NCBI RefSeq assembly: GCF_018130785.1 | Contig: NZ_JAFCJT010000032.1 | Span: 1-64,000 of the forward strand | Reading direction: 5' to 3' | Length of the DNA: 64,000 bases | Origin: Bradyrhizobium liaoningense | GTDB lineage: Bacteria; Pseudomonadota; Alphaproteobacteria; Rhizobiales; Xanthobacteraceae | Part shown: piece by piece, positions 53,566 to 62,752 of the stretch | Layout of the letters: every line of letters begins with the position of its first letter | Numbering within the stretch: the first letter of the stretch is position 1 | Made by a program: the position numbers and the translations under genes | Notes under the pieces: generated by a model | The model's database searches: none | The model's input: the letters and a program-made list of their open reading frames with translations, nothing else | What the model was told of the DNA's origin: nothing

Positions 53566-54579
53566 ATGACCGGATCTGTCGCATCGTCGACGACCCCGGT
53601 GCCAGGATCGGTCGATGCAATGAATGAATTGAGTGCCTCTTCGCGGATCACCTATCGGGCCGTCATGGTCCGGCCAGGCGTGGCACGTCGTATCAGGGGA
53701 CTGTCGGATAAGACGCTCGCCTGGCTCTTCATCACGCCGACGATCGTGCTGCTGCTGGCGATCAATATCTTCCCTCTGCTCTGGACGATCTATCTGTCGT
53801 TCACGAACTACCGCGCCAACCGGGCCAACGTGCCGACGATCTGGTTGGGGGCTGACTGGTATCAGTCGATCCTGACCGATCCCGACATCTGGGCGGCGAT
53901 GCAAGTGACGGCGCATTTCGTGATCTGGACGGTGGTGATCGAGGCCGTCCTCGGATTTGGCCTTGCCTATCTCATCGACAAGAAGTTCCGCGGGCATGGC
54001 CTATGGACCACGATCATCCTGCTCCCGATGATGCTGTCGCCCGCCGTCGTCGGCAATTTCTGGACGTTTCTCTACCAGCCGCAGATCGGATTGTTCAATT
54101 ACGTCGTCGCCTTCTTTACCGGTCGCGCGGCCTCGTCATTCCAGATGCTGGGCGATGTCACGCTGAGCCCATGGGCCATCGTCATCGTCGATGCCTGGAT
54201 GTGGACGCCCTATGTGATGCTGATTTGTCTGGCCGGCCTGCGTTCGATCCCGGACTACATCTATGAGGCGGCGGAGGTCGATCGCGCGTCGAAATGGCGG
54301 CAGTTCTGGTCGATCACGCTGCCGATGTCGTTGCCTTTCATCATGCTGGCGGTGCTCTTCCGTGGCATCGAGAATTTCAAGATGTTCGATATGGTCAATC
54401 TGCTCACCGGAGGTGGACCGGGATCGACCACGGAAGTCGCCTCTATCACGCTCAAGCGAGCGGCGTTCGAGAGCTGGCGCACCGGCTATTCCTCGGCCTT
54501 CGCGATCATCCTGTTCGTGACGGTCTTCGGTCTCGCCAACATCTATGTGAAGGCGCTGAACAAGGTGAAAAGCCGATGA
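53566..54579 (+). CDS. ABC importer permease (MalF/UgpA type)
   Basis: 337 residues with six membrane helices after an N-terminal cytoplasmic segment of about 50. The coupling loop reads DYIYEAAEVDRASKWRQFWSITLP, followed by LTGGGPGSTTEVAS. An internal ATG 54 bases downstream is a possible alternative start. It overlaps the next permease (ATGA). Confidence 0.92.
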   Translation: MTGSVASSTTPVPGSVDAMNELSASSRITYRAVMVRPGVARRIRGLSDKTLAWLFITPTIVLLLAINIFPLLWTIYLSFTNYRANRANVPTIWLGADWYQSILTDPDIWAAMQVTAHFVIWTVVIEAVLGFGLAYLIDKKFRGHGLWTTIILLPMMLSPAVVGNFWTFLYQPQIGLFNYVVAFFTGRAASSFQMLGDVTLSPWAIVIVDAWMWTPYVMLICLAGLRSIPDYIYEAAEVDRASKWRQFWSITLPMSLPFIMLAVLFRGIENFKMFDMVNLLTGGGPGSTTEVASITLKRAAFESWRTGYSSAFAIILFVTVFGLANIYVKALNKVKSR

Positions 54580-55529
54580 CCTCAGTCACCACAGCCCATT
54601 CCGTCGTCGAGCCCTCGGCCACGACGCGGCGGTTCGCCGGCTCGCTCGTCGTGCTCTACGCCGTCATCACCATGATCCCGCTGGTCTGGATCATGCTCAC
54701 CGCGTTCAAGTCGCCTGACGATGCGATCTCCTATCCGCCCAAGGTGATGTTCAAGCCGTCGCTCGAAGGCTTCTGCAACCTCTTCACGACCCGCTCGCGC
54801 CAGACGCCGGAGTTCATTCGCTCGCTGGGACCTCCGCAGGGGCTTTGCGACAGCATCGCGCGCGAACGCAACATGGTGGTCGCCGGTCCATCGAACTATG
54901 TGCCGCGCTTCGTCAATTCGCTGATCATTGCGTTCGGCTCGACTGTGCTCGCCGTCGCGCTTGGCACCCTGTCGGCCTACGGCTTCTCCCGATTCCGCGT
55001 GCCTCTGAAGGACGACCTGCTGTTCTTCATCCTCTCGACCAGGATGATGCCGCCGATTGCGGTCGCGATCCCGATCTATTTGATGTACCGCACCATCGGA
55101 TTGTCGGACACAAGGCTCGGAATGATCCTGCTCTACACCTCGGTCAACGTCTCGCTCGCGGTGTGGCTGCTCAAGGGTTTCATCGACGAAATCCCGCGCG
55201 AGTACGAAGAGGCGGCGATGATCGACGGCTATACGCGCTTTCAGGCCTTCGTGAAGGTGGTGCTGCCGCAGGCCACTACGGGAATCGCGGCGACCGCGAT
55301 CTTTTGCCTGATCTTCGCCTGGAACGAATATGCTTTCGCCGTGCTTTTAACCTCGGGCAACGCGCAGACGGCGCCGCCTTTCATTCCGATCATCATCGGC
55401 GAGGGCGGGCAGGACTGGCCCGCGGTGGCCGCCGGCACGACGCTGTTCCTGGTGCCGATCGTGGTGTTCACGGTGCTGTTGCGCAAGCATCTGCTGCGCG
55501 GGATCACCTTTGGAGCCGTCCGCAAATGA
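54576..55529 (+). CDS. ABC importer permease (MalG type) with extended periplasmic loop
   Basis: 317 residues, six helices, coupling loop EYEEAAMIDGYTRFQAFVKVVLPQ. An insert of about 40 residues between helices 1 and 2 (NLFTTRSRQTPEF to ARERN, with two Cys) is longer than in the sulfatase-operon permease and may contact the binding protein. Its start overlaps the first permease and its end overlaps the small membrane protein gene. Confidence 0.92.
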   Translation: MTSVTTAHSVVEPSATTRRFAGSLVVLYAVITMIPLVWIMLTAFKSPDDAISYPPKVMFKPSLEGFCNLFTTRSRQTPEFIRSLGPPQGLCDSIARERNMVVAGPSNYVPRFVNSLIIAFGSTVLAVALGTLSAYGFSRFRVPLKDDLLFFILSTRMMPPIAVAIPIYLMYRTIGLSDTRLGMILLYTSVNVSLAVWLLKGFIDEIPREYEEAAMIDGYTRFQAFVKVVLPQATTGIAATAIFCLIFAWNEYAFAVLLTSGNAQTAPPFIPIIIGEGGQDWPAVAAGTTLFLVPIVVFTVLLRKHLLRGITFGAVRK

Positions 55530-55738
55530 GTGTCGATGCCACCCCATCCATCGCGCGTCGCGGTTTAGCAGACCGCATTCTGCGCCGCGGTCCGCTCGAA
55601 GCCGCGGCGACGACGATTATTGCCGCCGGCGTCGTGATGCTGATGCAGCCATTCTCTTTGACACTGTATTCCTGGTCGTTTGCCATGACCCTGTTCGGCA
55701 CGGTGATGTTCACCATCGTGTCGAAGGTTCGGGAGTAG
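55526..55738 (+). CDS. 70-residue membrane protein inside the importer operon
   Basis: Two hydrophobic segments (about 25-42 and 48-65: AAATTIIAAGVVMLMQ; FAMTLFGTVMFTIV) after a basic N-terminus. Its ATG overlaps the permease stop, and the first ATPase gene starts 6 bases after its stop, so it is clearly part of the operon. Small proteins of unknown function also occur in rhizobial glycerol importer operons (GlpU). An accessory or stabilising role is inference. Confidence 0.75.
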   Translation: MSVDATPSIARRGLADRILRRGPLEAAATTIIAAGVVMLMQPFSLTLYSWSFAMTLFGTVMFTIVSKVRE

Positions 55739-55744
55739 GACGCT

Positions 55745-56842
55745 ATGGCACAGATCAAGGTCGAGGCGCTCGACAAGTCCTTCGGCACGTTTCATGCGGT
55801 CAAGTCTGCCAGCTTCACAGTAGAGGACGGTCAGTTTCTTTGCCTGCTCGGACCGTCCGGCTGCGGCAAGACGACGACGCTCCGCATGATCGCCGGCCTG
55901 GAGCTGCCGACGGCCGGCACCATCCGGCTCGACGGCGAGGACGTGACGATGAATCGCGCATCGGCGCGCGACATCGCCTTCGTGTTCCAGCTCTTCGCGC
56001 TCTATCCACACATGAATGTCCGACGCAACATCGGCTTTCCCCTGAAATGCGAGGGCATAAGTGCGGCCGAACGCGACCGGCGGGTCGTCGAGGCTGCGCG
56101 TATCCTGCGGATATCGCATCTCCTCGATCGATCGGTGTCGGGCCTCGCCGGCGGCGACCGGCAACGCGTCGCGCTGGGGCGGGCGATCGTGCGCAAACCG
56201 AAATGCTTCCTGATGGACGAGCCGCTCGGCGCGCTCGATACCGAGATGCGGGAAGCCATGATTCATGAGCTACGGGCCCTGCATGACCGCTTGGGCGCGA
56301 CGACTGTCTATGTCACGCATGACCAGCTCGAGGCCATGGCGATGGCCGACAGGATCGCGGTGATGAACAATGGCGTCGTCGAGCAGGTCGCGAGCCCGCG
56401 CGACATCTATGACCGGCCAGCCTCGCTGTTCGTCGCCGATTTCATCGGCTCGCCGCCCATGAACTTCTTGCCGTTCCGTGGCGAGTTGCAGACCGGTGCT
56501 GAGGCGATCCGGCTCGGCGAGCGTGATGTCGCAATTCCTGCGGCGCGCGAGGCGCTGGCGGAAAGCGAGCTCGTGCTCGGAGTGCGGCCCGAGCATGTGC
56601 GCTTCACCGATCGCGGCATGGTCCGCGGTGAAGTCTATGGCACGGAGTATCTGGGCACGACGCAGGTCGTAACCGTGAAGACACACTACGGCGCACTCAA
56701 GGCCCGCTCATCCAGCAGCAAATCCTTTCAGACTGGTGAAACTGTCGGGCTCGACTTCCGGCCCGATACGCTGTCGATCTTCGACAAGGCGTCGGGCCGG
56801 GCCATCCGCACCGCGCTGCATGAGCGAGGTGCGCATGGCTGA
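55745..56842 (+). CDS. ABC importer ATPase 1, variant signature motif
   Basis: 365 residues, MalK/UgpC-like with C-terminal TOBE region. Walker A GPSGCGKTT, Walker B CFLMDEPLGALD and H-loop VTHDQ are intact. The signature reads LAGGD where LSGGQ is expected. A second ATPase with a normal signature follows and overlaps by 8 bases, so the two probably form an asymmetric heterodimer, as for the GlpS/GlpT pair of rhizobial glycerol importers. Confidence 0.92.
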   Translation: MAQIKVEALDKSFGTFHAVKSASFTVEDGQFLCLLGPSGCGKTTTLRMIAGLELPTAGTIRLDGEDVTMNRASARDIAFVFQLFALYPHMNVRRNIGFPLKCEGISAAERDRRVVEAARILRISHLLDRSVSGLAGGDRQRVALGRAIVRKPKCFLMDEPLGALDTEMREAMIHELRALHDRLGATTVYVTHDQLEAMAMADRIAVMNNGVVEQVASPRDIYDRPASLFVADFIGSPPMNFLPFRGELQTGAEAIRLGERDVAIPAAREALAESELVLGVRPEHVRFTDRGMVRGEVYGTEYLGTTQVVTVKTHYGALKARSSSSKSFQTGETVGLDFRPDTLSIFDKASGRAIRTALHERGAHG

Positions 56843-57842
56843 GGTCGAGATCAACGCCGTCTCCAAGGCATTCGGCAAGACGCAAGCCGTGAGCGATCTG
56901 TCGCTGACAATCGGCGACGGCGAATTCGTCGCATTGCTCGGGCCGACGGGTGCCGGCAAGACCACGGCCCTGCGTTTGATCGCCGGATTGGAGCGGCCAG
57001 ATAGCGGTTCGATCCGGATCGATGGGCGCGATGTGACCGGCGATGCACCGGCGGACCGCGATGTCGCCTTTGTCTTCCAGCAATATTCGCTGTATCCGCA
57101 CCTGACCGTGTTCGAGAACATGGCCTTCGCGTTGCGTGCGCCGACCCGCCGCTTGCCCGAAGCCGATATCCGCGCGAAGGTGCAGGAGGTGGCGCGTCTT
57201 CTTCATATCGAGACCAAGCTGGACAACAAGGCGACGCATCTGTCGGGCGGGCAGATGCAGCGCGTCGCGATCGGCCGCGCCCTGGTCCGCTCACCCTCGA
57301 TCTATCTGATGGACGAGCCGCTCTCCTCGCTGGATGCCAAGCTGCGCGGCGAACTGCGCCTCGAACTTAAGCGGATCCAGGTCGATCTCGGCGCGACGAT
57401 CCTCTATGTCACCCACGATCAGACGGAGGCGATGACCATGGCTTCGCGCATCGGCGTGATCGAGGCCGGGCGACTGATGCAGATCGGTTCGCCGCGAGAG
57501 ATCTACGAGAACCCGATCAACGCTCATGTCGCGGCGCGGCTGGGGCAGCCGACGATCAACCTGCTGCCCGCGGCTCTCTTCGCCGGCATGCCAGCCGGCG
57601 CCGAGACAATCGGCGCGCGGACCGAGCACCTGACGATCGCGCGGGGCGGCGGGGACGTATCGGCAACCGTCAAACGGGTCGAACACCTCGGCGACCAGAG
57701 CCATCTCCATCTTGACCTCGGCGGCCGATCGGTTGTGACCCTGGCGGACCCCGAGGCTGGCTTGGGGGCCGGGGACGTGGTGTCGCTCCGTCTGAACAAG
57801 CCGCTGTTTTTCGATGCGAAGGGCGGGAGGGTCGCGGCATGA
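56835..57842 (+). CDS. ABC importer ATPase 2
   Basis: 335 residues from ATG 56835, preceded by GAGGT; the longer upstream reading lies inside ATPase 1. All motifs are canonical: GPTGAGKTT, LSGGQMQRVAIGRA, IYLMDEPLSSLD, VTHDQTEA, and a C-terminal TOBE-like domain. It overlaps dhaL by ATGA, tying the importer to the kinase genes. Confidence 0.92.
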   Translation: MAEVEINAVSKAFGKTQAVSDLSLTIGDGEFVALLGPTGAGKTTALRLIAGLERPDSGSIRIDGRDVTGDAPADRDVAFVFQQYSLYPHLTVFENMAFALRAPTRRLPEADIRAKVQEVARLLHIETKLDNKATHLSGGQMQRVAIGRALVRSPSIYLMDEPLSSLDAKLRGELRLELKRIQVDLGATILYVTHDQTEAMTMASRIGVIEAGRLMQIGSPREIYENPINAHVAARLGQPTINLLPAALFAGMPAGAETIGARTEHLTIARGGGDVSATVKRVEHLGDQSHLHLDLGGRSVVTLADPEAGLGAGDVVSLRLNKPLFFDAKGGRVAA

Positions 57843-58453
57843 GCCTCGATCGAGTAGCCAGGGAAAGACTGGTGCGAGCGCTGGCGGGGTCAGTGATCGA
57901 ACACGCGGACGAGCTGACGAGCCTCGACCAGGCGATTGGCGATGGGGACCACGGGCTGAACATGAAGCGCGGTTTCGAGGCTGTGCTCGCGACATTGCCG
58001 GGCCTTGCCGACAAGTCGCTCCCGGAAATGCTGAAGGCGATCGGAATGACGTTGGTGATGAAGGTCGGCGGTGCTTCGGGGCCTCTGGTCGGGACTTTCT
58101 TCATGGAACTGGGTAAGGCACTTCCGGAGCGGCCGAGCCGGGCCGATCTCGTCGCGGCCACGGAGAAGGCGATCGATGCCGTCAAGGCGCGCGGCCGTTC
58201 CGAAGCGGGGCAGAAGACGCTGCTGGATGTCCTGGTGCCGGTGCACGGCGTTCTGGCGGGAGGTGGCGACGCCAAGGCGATCGCGACCGAGGCGGCGCAG
58301 GCGGCCGATCGCACCACGCCCATGCTGGCGATCCGCGGCCGCGCGTCCTTTCTTGGCGAACGTTCTATCGGTCATATGGACCCCGGCTCGCGCTCGGCGT
58401 CGCTTCTGATCGGTGCAGCAGTTGAGACACTGGAGTTCGAGGTCAATACATGA
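57839..58453 (+). CDS. dhaL: DhaL, ADP-binding subunit of PTS-dependent dihydroxyacetone kinase
   Basis: 204 residues, the all-helical DhaL barrel. The AIGDGDHGLNM motif (about 31-41) supplies the Mg-ADP-binding aspartates; GASGPLVGTFF and GHMDPGSRSASLL are typical. In the E. coli enzyme the tightly held ADP is rephosphorylated by DhaM and then phosphorylates dihydroxyacetone on DhaK. It overlaps both neighbours by ATGA. Confidence 0.95.
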   Translation: MSLDRVARERLVRALAGSVIEHADELTSLDQAIGDGDHGLNMKRGFEAVLATLPGLADKSLPEMLKAIGMTLVMKVGGASGPLVGTFFMELGKALPERPSRADLVAATEKAIDAVKARGRSEAGQKTLLDVLVPVHGVLAGGGDAKAIATEAAQAADRTTPMLAIRGRASFLGERSIGHMDPGSRSASLLIGAAVETLEFEVNT

Positions 58454-58851
58454 GCAGTTTACGTCCCGGCAATGTCGGAATTGTCATCGTGTCACATTCG
58501 CCGAAGATAGCGGAAGGTGCGGCCGATATGGTGCGCCAGATGGTCGGAGAGGCAGTGCCGCTGGCCTGGACCGGTGGCGATGTCGATGGCGGGCTCGGTA
58601 CGAACGTCGCAGGGATACTCGAAGCGATCGAGACGGCCTGGTCGCCGGCAGGCGTCGCGATCCTCGTCGATCTCGGTGGTGCCGAGACCAATTCGGAGAT
58701 GGCGGTGGAGATGCTTCCTGAAGATCGGCGCGCGCGCGTCCTCGTCTGTAATGCCCCGGTGGTCGAGGGGGCTGTGATCGCTGCGACCGAGTCTTCGGGC
58801 GGCTCTTCGCTTGCCGCCGTCAAGCGCAGTGCGGAGGAATTCTATGCATGA
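58450..58851 (+). CDS. dhaM: DhaM, EIIA-mannose-like phosphocarrier (single-domain form)
   Basis: 133 residues, only the PTS EIIA-Man-like domain. The phospho-acceptor is H16 in IVSHSPKIAEG; VDLGGAETN and NAPVVEGA follow as in DhaM proteins. In E. coli this domain is fused to HPr and a truncated enzyme I; here those are separate downstream genes. Confidence 0.94.
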   Translation: MSSLRPGNVGIVIVSHSPKIAEGAADMVRQMVGEAVPLAWTGGDVDGGLGTNVAGILEAIETAWSPAGVAILVDLGGAETNSEMAVEMLPEDRRARVLVCNAPVVEGAVIAATESSGGSSLAAVKRSAEEFYA

Positions 58852-59158
58852 TGCCAACGCCAACCGGGCGGCTCAGACGTTTGCGCCGTTGACCGCCTCC
58901 GCGGTCCTTGTCAATCCGGTCGGCCTGCACGCGCGGCCATCGGTGAAGCTCACGCAATGCGCGAAAGGCTTTACCGCGAAGATCGAAATTGCGCTTGCTG
59001 CCGACGGACCCTGGACGGATGCCAAGAGCCCCGTGAAGGTGATGCGTGTGAAGGCGCCGCAGGGTGCAACGCTGCATTTCCGTATCGCCGGTCCTGACGG
59101 CGAGGCGGCGCTCGCGGCCATGCTGGCGCTAGTGCATGACGGTTTCGGCGAGGCGTAG
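58844..59158 (+). CDS. HPr-like phosphocarrier of the Dha system
   Basis: 104 residues from ATG 58844, preceded by GGAGG and overlapping the dhaM stop. The HPr active site is G-L-H29-A-R-P-S. The region of the regulatory serine reads AKSPVKVM. There is an N-terminal extension of about 17 residues before the HPr fold. It should carry phosphate from enzyme I to DhaM. Confidence 0.92.
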   Translation: MHDANANRAAQTFAPLTASAVLVNPVGLHARPSVKLTQCAKGFTAKIEIALAADGPWTDAKSPVKVMRVKAPQGATLHFRIAGPDGEAALAAMLALVHDGFGEA

Positions 59159-59162
59159 AATC

Positions 59163-60761
59163 GTGGGCGAGATTCACCTCACCGGCCATCCCGCCTCGCC
59201 AGGTCTCGCCATCGGCCCGGTCGCCGTGCTGACGAGTGCAGTGGCGAGCAGAGCGATGAGGGGCGATCCAGCTCAGGAGGCAACAGCGCTGAAGGCGGCG
59301 ATCGAGGGGGCAGCAGTGGAGCTCGCCGAACTGATCGCGACGGTTCATGGCGAAGCCGCGGAGATCCTGGAGTTCCAGGTCGCGATGCTGGGCGATGATG
59401 CGCTTGCGGAGGGTGCTTACGAAGCTGTTGCGGCTGGTACGGCGGCCGACGAGGCCTGGCGCGCGGCACTCGACGAAGAGATTGCAGGCTATCGCGCGGC
59501 GGATGAGGAATATTTCCGGGCTCGTGCCGCGGATCTGGTCGACATTCGTGACCGCGTGCTCGCGGGTCTGAATGGTGCTGATGCGATCGCAAAAATCTCC
59601 GGCGATTCCGTCGTCATGGGTGATGAAATTTCGCCGTCGACATTCCTCGCCGTTGACTGGACCCGTGGCGGAGCCATCGCGCTCGCTGCGGGATCGCCGT
59701 CGTCGCATGTCGCGATGCTTGCGCGATCGCGCGGCGCCCCCATGGTGGTTGGATTGGGTCCATTGCCATGGAACGGACAGCCGCCGTCATTGGCGCTGGT
59801 CGACGGTGACACCGGCACCGTGATCATTGATCCCAAACCCGAGACGCGCCGCCTGTTCGAGCACCGTATGGCGGCGGCGAATGCCGCGCGGATCGCTGCC
59901 GACGCCGGCCGCCTCAAACCGGCGCTGACGGCAGATGGCCGGCGTATTGCCGTCCTTCTCAACGTTGCCGCGCCCGAAGACCTCGCGGGCCTCGATCCCG
60001 CAATCTGCGACGGGATTGGCCTCGTGCGGACGGAGTTTCTGTTCGAGGGGTCGAGGGGACTTCCGGGCGAAGATGCGCAATATGCCGTCTATCGGCGCAT
60101 TCTCGAGTGGGCCGCCGGGCGGCCGGTGACGATCCGCACCCTCGATGCCGGCGGCGACAAGCCAATCGCCGGCTTGACGATCGATGGCGAGCGCAATCCA
60201 TTCCTAGGCTTGCGCGGGATCAGGCTCTCGCTTGCGCGACCGGAGGTGTTCCGCGTGCAGTTGCGGGCGCTGTGCCGCGCGGCCGTCCATGGGACGTTGA
60301 AAGTGATGCTGCCGATGATCGCGATCCCTGCGGAGCTCGACCGCGCCAACGCCATGCTGGATGCGGAGTTTGCGGCCCTCAAGGCAGATGGGATCGCCTG
60401 CGCGCGACCGCCGCTCGGCATCATGGTCGAGGTCCCGGCGGCAGCGCTATGCGCGGAGGATTTTGGCGCGGCGTTCTATTCGATCGGATCGAATGACCTG
60501 ACCCAATACACGATGGCTGCGGCGCGCGACATCGGCGCTGTCGCCGACCTCAACGATGCCGGCCATCCGGCGGTGCTGGCGCTGATCGCGCGAACGGTCG
60601 AGGCCGGTCGCAAGCGCGGCGTCGAGGTCTCGCTCTGCGGCGATGCGGCTGCCGATACGCGCTTGACGAATGCGCTGCTGGCGAGAGGCTTGACAGCCCT
60701 CTCGGTCTCACCGATTGCGGTGGCACGGCTCAAGGCCACCATCGCCGGGGTGACCGTATGA
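59163..60761 (+). CDS. PTS enzyme I (phosphoenolpyruvate-protein phosphotransferase) of the Dha system
   Basis: About 532 residues from GTG 59163; ATG 59136 would add nine residues. The N-terminal phosphohistidine domain has H182 in SPSSHVAMLARSRGAP. The PEP-binding barrel (about 255-530) shows GLVRTEFLF, RTLDAGGDKP, FYSIGSNDLTQYTMAA and C492 in SLCGDAAAD. It is a complete enzyme I with no GAF domain, unlike the nitrogen PTS paralogue PtsP. It is probably dedicated to driving DhaL from PEP. Confidence 0.94.
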   Translation: MGEIHLTGHPASPGLAIGPVAVLTSAVASRAMRGDPAQEATALKAAIEGAAVELAELIATVHGEAAEILEFQVAMLGDDALAEGAYEAVAAGTAADEAWRAALDEEIAGYRAADEEYFRARAADLVDIRDRVLAGLNGADAIAKISGDSVVMGDEISPSTFLAVDWTRGGAIALAAGSPSSHVAMLARSRGAPMVVGLGPLPWNGQPPSLALVDGDTGTVIIDPKPETRRLFEHRMAAANAARIAADAGRLKPALTADGRRIAVLLNVAAPEDLAGLDPAICDGIGLVRTEFLFEGSRGLPGEDAQYAVYRRILEWAAGRPVTIRTLDAGGDKPIAGLTIDGERNPFLGLRGIRLSLARPEVFRVQLRALCRAAVHGTLKVMLPMIAIPAELDRANAMLDAEFAALKADGIACARPPLGIMVEVPAAALCAEDFGAAFYSIGSNDLTQYTMAAARDIGAVADLNDAGHPAVLALIARTVEAGRKRGVEVSLCGDAAADTRLTNALLARGLTALSVSPIAVARLKATIAGVTV

Positions 60762-61189
60762 GCGACGATGCAGGCGAAGACACAAGCCGTCCGGGCGACA
60801 GCAACGTCGCGGATTACAAGCTCATCCTGCGGCGGGCTCTCGACAACCGGCCGTCCGGGACGCGGTTGAAGCTCGCGGCCGCGCTCGGCAAGAACCGTTC
60901 CTTCGTCAGCCAGATCACCAATCCGGCGTATCTGGTGCCGATCCCGGCAAAGCACGTCTCGATTATCTTCGAGGTCTGCCATCTCTCCGGTACCGAGCGT
61001 GCGGCTTTCCTCGAAGCCTACGGGCGCGCACATCCGGGGCGGCTACGCGGAGCCCACCGCGAGGCGCGCACCCGTGTCGTTACAGTGACGGTGCCTGATC
61101 TCGGTGACGACAAGAAGAATCGCGCGCTCGAGCAGCTCATCGTCGACTTTGCTGCTCAGCTCGCGCGCTACGCCGAAAGCATCGGCTGA
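60758..61189 (+). CDS. Small helix-turn-helix protein, likely operon regulator
   Basis: 143 residues. A lambda-repressor-like HTH (about 30-85: RLKLAAALGKNRSFVSQITN) is followed by a helical segment and a C-terminal helix ending FAAQLARYAESIG. No ligand domain is present. It overlaps the enzyme I stop (ATGA) and sits 38 bases before dhaK, so it is co-transcribed. A regulatory role is inferred; in E. coli the DhaR activator responds to DhaK and DhaL, but this protein is unrelated in architecture. Confidence 0.75.
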   Translation: MSDDAGEDTSRPGDSNVADYKLILRRALDNRPSGTRLKLAAALGKNRSFVSQITNPAYLVPIPAKHVSIIFEVCHLSGTERAAFLEAYGRAHPGRLRGAHREARTRVVTVTVPDLGDDKKNRALEQLIVDFAAQLARYAESIG

Positions 61190-61227
61190 CGAATTCGGAC
61201 TGCAGAAAAGATAACCGGGAGGACGTC

Positions 61228-62217
61228 ATGAAGAAGCTGATCAACAGTGCCGATACGGTGCTCGAAGAGAGCCTCGACGGGCTGGCGGCCGTGCATGCCG
61301 ATATCCTGCTTCTTGGTGCCGAGCGGAAGTTCGTGCGCCGCCGCACCCTGAAGCCGGGCAAGGTCGCGCTCATCTCTGGTGGCGGCTCCGGCCATGAGCC
61401 GCTCCATGCCGGCTTTGTCGGCCACGGCATGCTCGATGCCGCATGTCCGGGCCAGGTGTTCACGTCACCGACGCCGGACCAGATGATCGAGGCGGCGGAG
61501 GCCGTCGATACCGGGGCAGGCGTACTTTTCATCGTCAAGAATTACGAAGGCGATGTGATGAATTTCACCATGGCCGCCGAGATGGCCGGGCGCGAAGTCG
61601 CGAGCGTGGTAACCAACGACGACGTCGCAGTCGAGAAATCGACTTACACCACAGGCCGTCGCGGCGTGGCGGGGACGTTGATCGTGGAAAAGATGGTCGG
61701 CGCTGCGGCTGAAAAGGGCATGCCGCTCGCCGCGCTCAAGACGCTTGGCGATGACGTCAATCGGCGCACCCGCTCGATGGGCGTGGCGCTGCTGCCGTGC
61801 ACCGTCCCGGCAGCAGGACGGCCGAATTTCACCCTGGCTGACAACGAAATGGAAATGGGCGTCGGCATTCATGGCGAGCCGGGTCGCCGCAGGGTGCCGC
61901 TAGCCCCTGCCGACGCGATTGCGGCCGAGATGCTCAACGCGATCCTTGGGGATATTGCGCCGAGCAAAGGCAGCGAAGTCCTGCTCCTCATCAACGGGTT
62001 TGGCGCAACGCCGTTGATCGAGCTCTATCTGATGGCCAACAGCGCAAAACGCATTCTGGACGGGGCAGGAATCACGGCCACGCGTTTCCTGACCGGCTCG
62101 TATGTGACGTCGCTCGATATGGCCGGTGCCTCTATCACTGTTTCCGTGCTCGACAGCCAGTCGAAGGAATTGTGGGATGCTCAGGTGCATACCGCGGCGC
62201 TACGCTGGGGTATCTGA
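61228..62217 (+). CDS. dhaK: DhaK, dihydroxyacetone-type kinase substrate-binding subunit
   Basis: 329 residues. GGGSGHEP (51-58) and the covalent substrate-binding H215 in GVGIHGEPGR are present, along with KNYEGDVMNF. H215 forms a hemiaminal with ketoses such as dihydroxyacetone. A four-carbon ketose (erythrulose) is an alternative, since related kinases use tetruloses. It is the last gene of the operon, with GGGAGG upstream of the ATG. Confidence 0.94.
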   Translation: MKKLINSADTVLEESLDGLAAVHADILLLGAERKFVRRRTLKPGKVALISGGGSGHEPLHAGFVGHGMLDAACPGQVFTSPTPDQMIEAAEAVDTGAGVLFIVKNYEGDVMNFTMAAEMAGREVASVVTNDDVAVEKSTYTTGRRGVAGTLIVEKMVGAAAEKGMPLAALKTLGDDVNRRTRSMGVALLPCTVPAAGRPNFTLADNEMEMGVGIHGEPGRRRVPLAPADAIAAEMLNAILGDIAPSKGSEVLLLINGFGATPLIELYLMANSAKRILDGAGITATRFLTGSYVTSLDMAGASITVSVLDSQSKELWDAQVHTAALRWGI

Positions 62218-62752
62218 TGGACGGAAACGCAAGATCAATCATGCACGATGATAGAATAATCCCGTGGCTCGCTATGCGGCCGTCGGCGAAGTAGTTTGCT
62301 CCGAAGACACTGTTGTTGGGGCATGGCGGATCACGGCGAGCGCGCCAGCCGCGAAAGGGCTGCGCAAGTAGCGATCGCCTTGTGCCCGGCCGAGTGAGAT
62401 CGTCAACCGGGTCGGGATGGACGACTGCGGACGAACATTGGCAACGTCTCGACCCTCGACGATGCCGTCGCTGCCTTAAATCCGACCGGACGACGCAAGG
62501 GGAATACGATGATCCGCGTTCGTCCCTGAGTGACGCATGCCCATTGATGCACGAGGCGGCCGGCGTTATGGCGATCGGCTGCACAGGGCCAATAACGGAA
62601 ATTCCGCTGTCCTATTAAGGAGGTGGCGCGAGGAGTAAGCTCCGATCGAGCTCAACCAATTCAGCAATACACCTCCCTGCGCTTGGTCTTTGTCGTACCT
62701 TTGCATGGGGCAGGTCACGCGGCCCCGCGTGCATTCTGGAGAGGAGAGTTAG
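62218..62752. other. Intergenic region without a recognisable gene
   Basis: 535 bases after dhaK. Short ORFs occur on both strands without domains. AAGGAGGTGG (about 62618) looks like a ribosome site but has no credible ORF behind it. No clear terminator hairpin was seen. GGAGAGG before 62753 belongs to the next gene. Confidence 0.4.

Noticed and set aside
52453..53997. 514-codon minus-strand ORF opposite the Dha binding protein
   Set aside because: Antisense of a clear binding-protein gene with a signal peptide; no domain.
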